DNA from: JACQNR01 sp049515175 | Lineage (GTDB): Bacteria; Acidobacteriota; Terriglobia; UBA7540 | Reading direction: 5' to 3' | Length of the DNA: 13,857 nucleotides | Assembly: GCA_049515175.1 (NCBI GenBank) | Contig: JBEKUI010000190.1 | Coordinates: forward strand, 1 to 13,857 | Shown: piece after piece, positions 1-7,608 of the stretch | Position numbering within the stretch: the first letter of the stretch is position 1 | Layout of the letters: each line of letters begins with the position of its first letter | Notes under the pieces: generated by a model | What the model saw: the letters and a program-made list of their open reading frames with translations, nothing else | Databases searched by the model: none | Told to the model about the DNA's origin: nothing | Translations under genes and position numbers: made by a program

Positions 1-534
1 CCAGCCTAACTCAAATTCGATCCGCCTTCGATATTCGGTATCAATTTGCCTGGGCGCCATGCGGATGTAACGCTCCGCGTGTACTCGCTTTTCGTGAGGA
101 AGGCCCGAGAGATACGATACAACCTCCGCCATGGTGGGTGCCTTCTCTTGACCGTCGAACTTTTCGCCTAAGTTTGTCCAGACCACGCAGTCGATTCCCG
201 CTGCCTTCGCCCAAACGCGAATTCGCTCTGCGATTTCGCCTTCTCCTCCACCACTAGGGGAGTCAGCGATATCCCTTGTTTCGTTCTTCTTCAAAACACC
301 CTCCCGTATTCGCAGCGCTTCTCTCGCCTCTGCAAGGCTCTCCGCTGACGAGAGGGCCCACAAGGCACGCACGAGAGCCCTGCCCTGCGAGAGGACGAGG
401 GTGATCCTGTCATCATCGGACTGTCGCGCAAACTCGATGGGCAGGAGTGGGCCGTCTTGATGCCACCCGCCCCGGATCGGCAGGCCACGAGGATCCCAAA
501 CAAGTGAACCCCAACCCAAATATGCTATTACCAT
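1..534 (-). CDS. Gamma-glutamylcyclotransferase-like protein, C-terminus cut by window edge
   Basis: The reading frame is open from an ATG at 534 to the first base of the window (178 codons, no stop inside). The protein begins MVIAYLGWGSLVWDPRGLPI, where the GWGSL segment resembles the YGSL substrate-binding loop of the gamma-glutamylcyclotransferase/AIG2 fold. Further recognisable blocks are GPLLPIEFARQS, RITLVLSQG, CVVWTNLGEKF (about residues 118-128) and the C-terminal AERYIRMAPRQIDTEYRRRI. I recall this pattern from uncharacterised bacterial proteins of roughly 170-190 residues, so probably only a few residues are missing. The family cleaves gamma-glutamyl amides by intramolecular cyclisation, but activity of this subgroup is not established and the substrate is unknown. 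The protein appears cytoplasmic, with no signal peptide. An in-frame TGA lies just upstream of the ATG. The ribosome binding site is weak (GGCGGTGA-like). It lies 83 bases downstream of the oxidoreductase gene on the same strand. Confidence 0.72.
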   Translation of the reverse strand, partial: MVIAYLGWGSLVWDPRGLPIRGGWHQDGPLLPIEFARQSDDDRITLVLSQGRALVRALWALSSAESLAEAREALRIREGVLKKNETRDIADSPSGGGEGEIAERIRVWAKAAGIDCVVWTNLGEKFDGQEKAPTMAEVVSYLSGLPHEKRVHAERYIRMAPRQIDTEYRRRIEFELGW

Positions 535-564
535 TGATCACCGCCGCGTGTGTGAGCCTCGCAA

Positions 565-584
565 GGGCGCACGACTGTGCGCCC
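565..584. repeat. Perfect 8-bp inverted repeat (hairpin), GC-rich
   Basis: The arms GGGCGCAC (565-572) and GTGCGCCC (577-584) are perfectly complementary with a GACT loop. The site lies between the stop of the oxidoreductase gene and the start of the gamma-glutamylcyclotransferase-like gene. It could stop transcription from the upstream gene, but there is no clear T-run after it on the minus strand, so a dispersed palindromic element is equally possible. Confidence 0.6.
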
Positions 585-587
585 CTA

Positions 588-616
588 CAATCGCCAAATC
601 ACTCAATCGCCAAATC
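588..616. repeat. Two direct copies of a 13-bp motif
   Basis: CAATCGCCAAATC occurs at 588-600 and again at 604-616, a 16-base period. A degenerate third copy overlaps the stop codon of the oxidoreductase gene (AAATCGCTAAAC). The function is unknown; it may be a small intergenic repeat. Confidence 0.65.
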
Positions 617-617
617 G

Positions 618-1979
618 CTAAACGACGCTGGCCTTCTTGCCGTCCCAGGTGACCTTGCGGCTGCCGGCGCGATACGACATGTTGGCGATGTGCGCGCCGA
701 GCGCGGCGTTATGCCCCTCGACACCGCTCTCCTTGGTCTTCTTACGCGCCCGCACGCAATCGACGAACGCCTTGACGTGCAGGTCGGTGGGCTCGCCCAC
801 GATGTTGTAGTGCTCGACGGTTTCGGGAGTCAGGCAGACCCCGGGCGACCAGGGCTGGTTAATGCCCACAATGTTGTTCGACTTGACGAATTCCTGCTGC
901 ATCTTGTCGGGCCAGGTAGCCACCACCCAACCGTAATCGTCGAGCGGGTTGTCGGGGTAGAACGCCAGCTCGGTTTCGCTCACCTGCACCGTGCCCTTGG
1001 TCCCCATGAAATACGCCCCAAATCCCTGCGCGGAGGAATTCAGCGTAAGCGACACGTTGTAAGTGAAGTTGGGGTATTCGAAGAGCGTCTGCACCACGTC
1101 GGGCACTTCCGTCTCGGGATAGATTTTCTTCCAGCGATAGGTTCCGCCGAAGGTGATGGCGCTGCGGGGGTAGGGTTCCTTCATCAGGTAGTGGAGCGTG
1201 TTCAGGTGATGGACGACGAGGTCGGTCTGCAAGCCGCCGGAATAGTCCCAGTAGCAGCGCCAGCGGAAATAGCGGCGCGCGTCGAAGGGGTGCTGCGGCG
1301 CCGAGCCCAGCCACTGCTTCCAATCGATGGTCTGCTCGTTGCCATCCGGCGCGATGGGATAGAACCACGCGCCCGAAGGTGTGTTGCGGTTTTCCCAGGC
1401 CTTGACCAGCGTGATCTGCCCGCAGCGGCCTTCGTTGATCCACTTCTGGGCGAGGTCGGTGAGTGGCGAGTTCACCCACTGGCTGCCGATCTGAAGAATC
1501 CGGCCGGTGCGCTTCTCGGCCTCGATGATCTCGAAGCCCTCGTCGATGGTGTAGGTCATGGGCTTTTCGCAATAGACGTCCTTGCCTGCGTCCATGGCCT
1601 CAAGGATCATCCGCTTGTGCCAGTGATCGGGGCAGGCGATGAGCACCGCGTCAACGTCCTTGCGGTCGAGAATGCGACGATAGTCGCCCGTGGTCTCAAT
1701 CTTTTCGCCGAGAACTTCTTTAGCGCGCGTCAGTCGCGACTTGTAAACATCGGCGACGGCAACCACCTCCACTCCGGGAGCCACCGCGAAGCTGCTCGCG
1801 TCCTGGACGGCGCGCGCGCCGAAGCCAATCACGCCGACGCGCATCGTGTCGCTGGGCGCCACCGAAGCCGGCCCCGGGTCCGAAGCCCAGACTACTTTGT
1901 TGCCGGATTTCAACGCCACGGTGCCCGCCGTGGCCAAACCTGAACGGCGCATAAACTCTCTGCGGTTAATTGAATTCAT
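618..1979 (-). CDS. Tat-exported Gfo/Idh/MocA family oxidoreductase
   Basis: This 453-residue protein is a predicted NAD(P)-dependent sugar or polyol dehydrogenase of the Gfo/Idh/MocA family. The N-terminus carries twin arginines (NRREFM, residues 5-10) followed by an Ala/Gly/Val-rich stretch, matching a Tat signal, so it is likely exported folded with its cofactor. The Rossmann glycine motif is VGVIGFGARA (48-57). The segment DAVLIACPDHWHK (110-122) and the family hallmark EKP (138-140) follow, and DLVVHHLNTLHYL lies in the C-terminal alpha/beta domain. The length is usual for Tat-exported members. I chose the ATG at 1979 over the upstream ATG at 2033 because a clear AGGAGG sits 9 bases before it and the Tat signal then begins at the N-terminus. 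The substrate cannot be told from sequence. A TATAAT box lies about 90 bases upstream. Confidence 0.9.
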   Translation of the reverse strand: MNSINRREFMRRSGLATAGTVALKSGNKVVWASDPGPASVAPSDTMRVGVIGFGARAVQDASSFAVAPGVEVVAVADVYKSRLTRAKEVLGEKIETTGDYRRILDRKDVDAVLIACPDHWHKRMILEAMDAGKDVYCEKPMTYTIDEGFEIIEAEKRTGRILQIGSQWVNSPLTDLAQKWINEGRCGQITLVKAWENRNTPSGAWFYPIAPDGNEQTIDWKQWLGSAPQHPFDARRYFRWRCYWDYSGGLQTDLVVHHLNTLHYLMKEPYPRSAITFGGTYRWKKIYPETEVPDVVQTLFEYPNFTYNVSLTLNSSAQGFGAYFMGTKGTVQVSETELAFYPDNPLDDYGWVVATWPDKMQQEFVKSNNIVGINQPWSPGVCLTPETVEHYNIVGEPTDLHVKAFVDCVRARKKTKESGVEGHNAALGAHIANMSYRAGSRKVTWDGKKASVV

Positions 1980-2065
1980 GAAGTAGCCCCTCCTGTCCTG
2001 ATGTCCGATAATGGCCGGAACACAAAGCCGCAAAGCCAGTGACGACAGCCATGATTCGCGGCTGG

Positions 2066-2071
2066 ATTATA
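2066..2071 (-). promoter_or_regulatory. Candidate -10 box (TATAAT) for the oxidoreductase gene
   Basis: On the minus strand the sequence GAGATATAATCC gives a perfect sigma70 -10 hexamer, about 87 bases before the ATG at 1979. No convincing -35 hexamer is found 16-18 bases upstream (only weak TGGCTT-like matches), so this is a partial promoter call. Confidence 0.4.
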
Positions 2072-2160
2072 TCTCCCCGCTGCGCACCAAGCCAGCACTT
2101 ACTGCTGCGGAAATTGTGCTCCACGCGCGGATGGGCTGCAGGGCATCCCCGGCACAGTTC

Positions 2161-3630
2161 TCAGGGCGCGAGCGAGCACCCCTGGGCGCGTTTTCTTACA
2201 CACGCCAGGTTGTGAGCGAAATCCGGCTCGTTGGGCGCGAGGCGTAGCGCTTCACCCGCCTCTTCCTCAGCACGCTTCCATTCCTCCATCCTCGCCAGCG
2301 CCACGGCGAGGGCGTTGTGAGCGTGGGCGTCGCCCGGTACCAGGCGGGTCGCCAGGCTGAGCGATTGTGCCGCCTCCGCATTCGCCCCCCCCGCAAGATA
2401 CGCCCGACCCAGGTAATAGTGCGCATCCGGCATGTCGGGCTGCATACGCAGGGCTTTCTGAAATTGGGCGATGGAATCGTCGAGCTGCTTCTCGAGCAGC
2501 AATGCCACGCCCAGATTGTATTGCGCGAGTGCATCGTCGGGATCCAGTTGAATCGCCTCGCGGAACTTGGCGGCAGCTTCGTCCATCTTTCCGCCCTGAA
2601 GCAACGACGTGCCCTGGTTGTTGAGCGACGCGGCGAGCTCGCGATCCTTCTGGGTGCGGGTCCGCTCCTCGGCGGCGCGTCGTTCCGCCTCGGCTTCCTC
2701 ATTGCGCCCGGCCTTTTGTAACGCCTGAGCCAGCATGAAATGCGTGGCGCTATCGGCGGGAATCAGCTCCGCTGCCCGGCGCAGTTGTTCAATCGCTTCC
2801 TCGATCTTCCCCGCTCGGCGGAGAACGGCGCCAAAATCCCGGCGGAATTCTCCCGACTGCGGAGCTAGTTCGACAGCGCGCCGCAGTTCTTCCTCAGCGA
2901 CGGTCCATTCTCCGGCCTGCAGCAAGGCGTTTCCGAACGCGTGATGATAGTGGGGTTCTTGGGGAGCCAGCCGGATCGCCGCGCGGAATTCTTCTTTTGC
3001 CTTGGCGGGCTCGCCCTTGGCCTGATAAAGCTGGGCGAGTTCAAAGTGCAGTGCAGGCTGTTGCGGTGAGATTTCGAGCGCGCGGCGGTACTCGACCGAG
3101 GCCTCGGGACTCCGTTTTTCCTTGACCAGGAGCCGGGCCAGGGCCTGATGCGTGTCGGCGCTTCGCGAGTCAAGTTCCAGCGCGCGCCTCAATTCTTTCT
3201 CCGCCCCCTCGTCGTCGCCATTCTCGGTGAGCAGAACACCCAGGTTGCGCTGGAGCGCTGCATCGCGCGGCTCGAGCGAGCAAGCCTGCTGCATCTCCGC
3301 AACGGCCTCGTTCAAAAGCTTCGCATCGCGCAGCGCCAGGGCGAGATTGCTGTGCAGGTGCGCGTCATCGGGCCGCAAGCGCAAGGCATGGCGGAACAGA
3401 GGAATGGCCGTTGCGGCTTCGCCTTGCCCGCGCAACAGCACCCCCAAGTTGCTCAACGCTTCGACGTTTTCGGGGTCGTGCTCGAGTGCTTGGCGGAATC
3501 GTGCCGCCGCTTCCTGGACACGCCCCTGGTCGAGGAGGCGCAGACCTTCCGTATTCTGCCGCGAAGCCGCGTTCGGGGCGGCTTGCTGGGCCAAGAGGAG
3601 ACCGACGAAGCATAGCGATGTCCAGCACAT
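2161..3630 (-). CDS. Secreted tetratricopeptide-repeat protein with about 13 TPRs
   Basis: The 489-residue protein is almost entirely 34-residue TPR units, about thirteen complete plus a partial one at the C-terminus. Examples are NTEGLRLLDQGRVQEAAARF (unit 1), ALSNLGVLLRGQGEAATAI (unit 2) and AQYNLGVALLLEKQLDDSI (unit 11); the W/LG/Y/A/F/A/P pattern recurs throughout. Unit 9 is stretched by a charged insertion (EERTRTQKDRELA). TPR solenoids bind other proteins; no enzymatic domain is attached. A short hydrophobic start (CFVGLLLA, about residues 7-14) suggests a signal peptide. There is no good ribosome binding site before the ATG at 3630. An in-frame CTG at 3660, with no stop between, would add a basic n-region (HRFR), so the true start is uncertain. 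The gene lies 197 bases downstream of the TonB receptor gene on the same strand and may be co-transcribed with it. The partner is unknown. Confidence 0.88.
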   Translation of the reverse strand: MCWTSLCFVGLLLAQQAAPNAASRQNTEGLRLLDQGRVQEAAARFRQALEHDPENVEALSNLGVLLRGQGEAATAIPLFRHALRLRPDDAHLHSNLALALRDAKLLNEAVAEMQQACSLEPRDAALQRNLGVLLTENGDDEGAEKELRRALELDSRSADTHQALARLLVKEKRSPEASVEYRRALEISPQQPALHFELAQLYQAKGEPAKAKEEFRAAIRLAPQEPHYHHAFGNALLQAGEWTVAEEELRRAVELAPQSGEFRRDFGAVLRRAGKIEEAIEQLRRAAELIPADSATHFMLAQALQKAGRNEEAEAERRAAEERTRTQKDRELAASLNNQGTSLLQGGKMDEAAAKFREAIQLDPDDALAQYNLGVALLLEKQLDDSIAQFQKALRMQPDMPDAHYYLGRAYLAGGANAEAAQSLSLATRLVPGDAHAHNALAVALARMEEWKRAEEEAGEALRLAPNEPDFAHNLACVRKRAQGCSLAP

Positions 3631-3827
3631 TTGAGCAGAGCCAGTCCTGAATCGATGCAGCTTATCTTACACGAAGATCCGCGGCCGGGAGTTGGCCAGG
3701 CCAGCACGGCGGACCGCTCCTCGCCCGCCGCGTCCATGCGCAGACAGGCGCCAAAGAAATCGACCCGGACGTTCTTGCGAAGCGCCCGGGCCGAGACGAA
3801 AAACAGAAGGATGAAACGCCAGCTTCG
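3631..3827. other. Gap between receptor and TPR genes, no supported gene
   Basis: On the minus strand one frame stays open from near the receptor stop into the TPR gene, but I recognise no family in it and it runs out of frame inside the TPR gene. No convincing terminator hairpin with a T-run follows the receptor stop codon. A TAAGAT sequence near 3665-3670 (minus) could be a weak -10 box for the TPR gene. Confidence 0.4.
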
Positions 3828-6800
3828 TTAAAACACCAGCTTGAGTGCAAACTGCAAAATGCGCGGGCTGGCCGCGGAGGTGATGCGCCCGAAGACTTCC
3901 GGGCCATCCGCGATGTTGTTGTCCGGCATGCCGAAGTTGACGTTGTTGAAGAAATTGAAGAACTCCGCCCGGAATTGCGCCTTCAGGCCCTCCGTGATCT
4001 TGGTGTCCTTCAGTAAGGCGAAGTCGGTGTTGAAGGAGCGCGGGCCGCGCAGGATGTTCTTGCCCGCATTGCCGAACGTCCCTATGGCGTTGGGCTGGAA
4101 GAAGCTGGTGTCAAACCACTGGTTGATCATGTCCGCGTGGGATTTCCCGTAGGCGACGCTGGGCAGGCCCGATTTGGCGAAATCCGCATGGTCGCGGAAC
4201 ACCGCACTGAAGGAATTATCATCACCGCTGTCCCGCACGGTAAAGGGGAACCCGCCTCGCCAATAGACCAGTGAGGTTGCTTCCCAGCCATTGAGGAAGC
4301 CTCCCGCCACTCCCTTGTAACGCGACTGCGGAAGTTGCCACACGGCGGAGAGCTTGAAGTTGTGGTGGATATCGTCGTCGGAGATCCCGTAATCGAAGTG
4401 GCGGTTGAAAGGATTGCTCCATCCGTAGTCGTCGATTCCCTTGCCCCAAGTGTAATTGCTGAGCACGGAAAGGCCGTGGGCGAGGCGTTTCTCCAGCGTC
4501 AACTGCAGGGCGTCGTAATGGGAGTTGTTTGAAGAGGAGATATATCCCACAGTGGCAAACTGCGGGTAGAGCCGCCGGTTCTGCGTGTTGAGGAAGTCGT
4601 GCGTGGAGAGCGGATCGCCGTTCTCGTCGACGCCCGGAACGTAGACGGCGGGATTCAGCTCACGCAAGGGTTTCTGGTCGCTGGTCGCATAGAGATACGT
4701 TCCCTTGTTGCCGACGTAGGAGGCGCGAACCACCCAGTCCTTGGCAAACTGGTGCTCCAGCGTCAGGTTCCAGGAATAAACCGTAGTGACGTGATAATCC
4801 TTCTGGAAGACCGCGTAAATCGCGCCCGGAAGAGTGAAGGTGGAATCTGAACCGGGAATGCGCGGCGCATATTGGGCCGGGAACGGATTAGTCACTCCGG
4901 CGCTCCCGTAAGGGTCGCGGAAATCGACGTTATTGAACACGAACTGAGGTGAGAAGGGCGCGGCGTCAACGAACGTATTGGAGCCGACCGTCTCCGGAGC
5001 GGCGTAATAGATCCCGGCGCCACCGCGCAGGCTGGTCTTGCCGTCCGACGTCAGGCGGTAGGCAAAGCCCAGGCGCGGGGCGATATTCCCCAAGTTGCTC
5101 TGCGAACCCGCCTGAGGACAACCCGCGTCATGGTTGGACCCGCCGAAGGTCATGCCCAGCGGCGCGTTGGGGAAGCGCGTCGATTGCACTCCCGGCTGGA
5201 AGCAGACGACACGGCCCTTCTCTTCCAGGTAAGGGTAGTAGGGATCCCACCTGAGCCCCATGTTCAAAGTGAGCCGCGGACGCGCGCGCCAGTTGTCCTG
5301 AACGTAGATGCCGATCTTGGTGCCGTGCAGATCCTTGAACTCGCCGCCGCCCTGCTGGAAGAAGGAGAGCCGGCCGAGCATGAAGTCCACCAGGTTGTCG
5401 CCCGAGTATCCTCCACCGAATTCGACATTGGGAGATTGCAGAAAGGCGTTGCGAAGATGGTTTTTCAGGCGGACGACCTCGCCGCCGAAATGCAACTCGT
5501 GGTTGCCGGTCGTCTTCGTCACGTTTTCACGAAACGTGTAGTCGCCGCGGTCGAAGTCGCCGTTGTGATTCGTGGCCACCTGGAAATAGCCATCCACCGC
5601 CATATACATTTCCGGCGGCTTCTGCGAGGCCACCAGCATTCCCGCGTCAGGAAAGCCGAAGGGAGCGCCGGAGAGCGACCCTCCGGTCTGGAGGTTCCAT
5701 CCGACCCAGGAATTGAAGAGCAGGGTCGGGGAAGCCGAGAAGCTGTGATTCACGGCGAAGTTCTGGACGCGCACGTGATTGCCGCTGCCGTCCGCGGAGA
5801 GGATGTTCATCTTGTTGAACTGCGGAGGTTGCTTGAAAAGCGTGTAGAAATAGCGACCGCTGATCTGATGCTTGCCCCGGTTGTAATCCACTTTGCCCAT
5901 GAATTCGTCTTCGTTCTGCACCGCACGCGGGCCGACATAGGTCAATTCGTGCCCGGCGCCATTGGGCTCCGGCATGTACAGGAGGAAGTACTGCGAAACG
6001 GAGCTGAAACTCGTCGTAGGGATTTGGTTGTTCAAGAACGGCGTGCCGCTGACAGGATCGTAGAGCTGGACGCCGTTGTCGGCAGGGCAGAGGCCCCCCT
6101 CGTCGAAGCCCCCCGAGCAATAGTCGGAGAAGTCGCCGCCCCGTTCCGGCCCCGTTGGGACAAAGCCGACCTGCCCTTCCGGAGCCGTGCGAATCCGCGT
6201 GCCCTGGTAGGTGCCGAAGAAGAACGCGCGGTCCTTCTTGATCGGTCCGCCGAGGCTGCCCCCGAATTGATTGCGCTTGAGCGAGTCGTGCTGGTCGGCA
6301 AAGAAGTTGCGCGCGTTGAAGGAACCGTTCCGCACAAACTCAAATGCGTCGCCGTGAAACTGGTTGGTTCCTGACTTGGTCACAATGTTGACGACGCCAG
6401 CGGCTGCATTGCCGTATTCCGCCGAGAGATTATCCGATTGCAGGTTGAACTCCTGGATGGCGTCGGGATTCGGGAAAGGCAGGTTGGTGTTGATGTAGGT
6501 ATCGTTGTGGCCGCTGCCGTCGAGCTGATAGTTGATCGAGTTGGGGCCGACGCCGTTGACCGTGGCGCGCTGTTCTCCCGGGTGAACGCCGCCTTCGCAG
6601 TTGACGTCACAGTAGGTCCCGAAGCTGGTCACGTTCACCGTGCCCGGCGCCAGGTAAACCAACGACTGAGCGCGCCGGCCATCCAGCGGCAGGTCCAGGA
6701 TGTGTTTCTGGTCGATGAGTTGGTTGACGGTGGCCTCGCGGGTTGTCACCAAGTCAGCGTTGGCCGTAACCGTCACCTGCTCCGTACTGCGTCCGACTTG

Positions 6801-7151
6801 CATCGGCACGGTCAGGCTGGCGGCTTGGTTAACGGCGAGCGTTATCCCTTCCTGGACGTAGGTTGTGAATCCCTGCTTTTCCACAGTCAGCTTGTAGTTA
6901 CCCACCGGCAGCCTGGAAAACAGGAAGGCTCCGGTGTTGCCTGAGCTGGTTGTTTCGGTAAGTGCGGTGTCCTTGTTCACCACGGAAACCTTGGCGTCTG
7001 GGATGGACGCGCCACTGGGATCGACGACCGTTCCTCCCAGGCTGGCGGTGGTGAACTGAGCGGAAAGTGGAGAAACAAACATCAGCGCTGCCCCCACGAG
7101 AGCGAGGGCTACGCGACTCCTCATCCGAGCCATACCGCGCACGCAATCCAT
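3828..7151 (-). CDS. TonB-dependent receptor with N-terminal carboxypeptidase-regulatory (Cna-B-like) domain
   Basis: This 1107-residue outer-membrane protein matches the large Oar-like receptors expanded in Acidobacteriota. A signal peptide covers about residues 1-32 (basic start, then VALALVGAALMFVSPLSA). A beta-sandwich carboxypeptidase-regulatory domain follows at about 35-115 (GGTVVDPSGASIPDAKVSV, then GAFLFSRLPVGNYKLTVEK). The plug domain includes ILDLPLDGRRAQSLVYLAPG, INYQLDGSGHNDTY and AAGVVNIVTKSGTNQFHGDA. The remainder is a 22-strand-type barrel, with typical family segments such as GGDFSDYC and NIAPRLGFAYRL, and it ends in aromatic F (LQFALKLVF), as expected for BAM-dependent insertion. 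It probably imports or binds large substrates, possibly glycans or peptides; the ligand is not predictable. The ATG at 7151 was chosen because CAGGAGG lies 5 bases before it; the longer frame from 7232 lacks a signal at its start. Confidence 0.93.
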   Translation of the reverse strand: MDCVRGMARMRSRVALALVGAALMFVSPLSAQFTTASLGGTVVDPSGASIPDAKVSVVNKDTALTETTSSGNTGAFLFSRLPVGNYKLTVEKQGFTTYVQEGITLAVNQAASLTVPMQVGRSTEQVTVTANADLVTTREATVNQLIDQKHILDLPLDGRRAQSLVYLAPGTVNVTSFGTYCDVNCEGGVHPGEQRATVNGVGPNSINYQLDGSGHNDTYINTNLPFPNPDAIQEFNLQSDNLSAEYGNAAAGVVNIVTKSGTNQFHGDAFEFVRNGSFNARNFFADQHDSLKRNQFGGSLGGPIKKDRAFFFGTYQGTRIRTAPEGQVGFVPTGPERGGDFSDYCSGGFDEGGLCPADNGVQLYDPVSGTPFLNNQIPTTSFSSVSQYFLLYMPEPNGAGHELTYVGPRAVQNEDEFMGKVDYNRGKHQISGRYFYTLFKQPPQFNKMNILSADGSGNHVRVQNFAVNHSFSASPTLLFNSWVGWNLQTGGSLSGAPFGFPDAGMLVASQKPPEMYMAVDGYFQVATNHNGDFDRGDYTFRENVTKTTGNHELHFGGEVVRLKNHLRNAFLQSPNVEFGGGYSGDNLVDFMLGRLSFFQQGGGEFKDLHGTKIGIYVQDNWRARPRLTLNMGLRWDPYYPYLEEKGRVVCFQPGVQSTRFPNAPLGMTFGGSNHDAGCPQAGSQSNLGNIAPRLGFAYRLTSDGKTSLRGGAGIYYAAPETVGSNTFVDAAPFSPQFVFNNVDFRDPYGSAGVTNPFPAQYAPRIPGSDSTFTLPGAIYAVFQKDYHVTTVYSWNLTLEHQFAKDWVVRASYVGNKGTYLYATSDQKPLRELNPAVYVPGVDENGDPLSTHDFLNTQNRRLYPQFATVGYISSSNNSHYDALQLTLEKRLAHGLSVLSNYTWGKGIDDYGWSNPFNRHFDYGISDDDIHHNFKLSAVWQLPQSRYKGVAGGFLNGWEATSLVYWRGGFPFTVRDSGDDNSFSAVFRDHADFAKSGLPSVAYGKSHADMINQWFDTSFFQPNAIGTFGNAGKNILRGPRSFNTDFALLKDTKITEGLKAQFRAEFFNFFNNVNFGMPDNNIADGPEVFGRITSAASPRILQFALKLVF

Positions 7152-7260
7152 GATCTCCTCCTGGGTTTCGACCGGAACTGGGATGTCTCTGCGGATGACC
7201 CCGTGGCTCCGACACACCGACGAAAACCACACAACAGCCCTGCAACGAACGCCTCAAATT

Positions 7261-7288
7261 ACTATACTCAGTCGTCTTAGCGTGTCAA
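7261..7288 (-). promoter_or_regulatory. Strong sigma70-type promoter for the TonB-dependent receptor
   Basis: On the minus strand a perfect -35 TTGACA (7288-7283) is followed after 16 bases by TATAGT (7266-7261). Transcription would start near 7254, giving a leader of about 100 bases before the ATG at 7151. It is the best promoter match I found in the window. Confidence 0.7.
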
Positions 7289-7324
7289 GGCGGGATGGAT
7301 GTACCCAGCAAAGCAGGATGCCGG

Positions 7325-7588
7325 TCAGGGATCCTCGAAAGCCGCCCGGTCGAGAAATGCAGTCAAATCACGCGGCAGAGTCGCTTCGGCGCACATCGCC
7401 TTATTGCTGCGCGGGTGGCGGAATTCCAGCGCCGCCGCGTGGAGAAAAGTCCGCGCCAGCGGCTTCTCTTCCCTGCCGGCGAGCCACAGTTTTCCCGGCG
7501 CGCCGTAGTGCGTGTCGCCAACGACCGGATGGCCGAGGGCCGCAAGATGAACCCGAATCTGATGCGTGTTGCCGGTGCAAGGGTCGGC
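7325..7588 (-). pseudogene. C-terminal fragment of an RluA-family pseudouridine synthase
   Basis: Minus-strand translation from 7588 gives ADPCTGNTHQIRVHLAALGH followed by PVVGDTHYG, then LHAAALEFRHP, and a TGA at 7327-7325 (87 residues). This is the diagnostic C-terminal block of RluA-type 23S rRNA or tRNA pseudouridine synthases (usual consensus TGRTHQIR; here the Arg is Asn). The complete enzyme is about 300 residues, and the catalytic HRLD aspartate would lie more than 100 residues earlier. That part is absent: immediately upstream (to the right) is the 3' end of the peptidase gene. The fragment has no own start or ribosome binding site and cannot be an active enzyme. Confidence 0.82.
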
Positions 7589-7608
7589 AGTGTCTCTGCT
7601 GGCCCGGC

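Noticed and set aside
291..503. 70-codon minus-strand frame near the left end
   Set aside because: It overlaps, out of frame, the cyclotransferase-like reading frame, which has recognisable sequence.
588..616. Possible CRISPR-like repeat
   Set aside because: Only two 13-bp copies with a 3-bp gap, no spacers of normal size and no cas genes.
447..1943. 498-codon open frame on the plus strand
   Set aside because: It lies antisense to a clearly recognisable Gfo/Idh/MocA gene, shows no family pattern, and is expected in GC-rich DNA.
1980..2033. Upstream ATG giving the oxidoreductase 18 more residues
   Set aside because: It would bury the Tat signal and ignores the strong AGGAGG placed before the ATG at 1979.
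3453..3827. Minus-strand frame between the receptor and TPR genes, reading on into the TPR gene
   Set aside because: No recognisable family and no ribosome binding site; it overlaps the TPR gene in another frame.
5130..6374. 414-codon open frame on the plus strand
   Set aside because: Antisense to the barrel of the TonB-dependent receptor; no recognisable domain or ribosome binding site.
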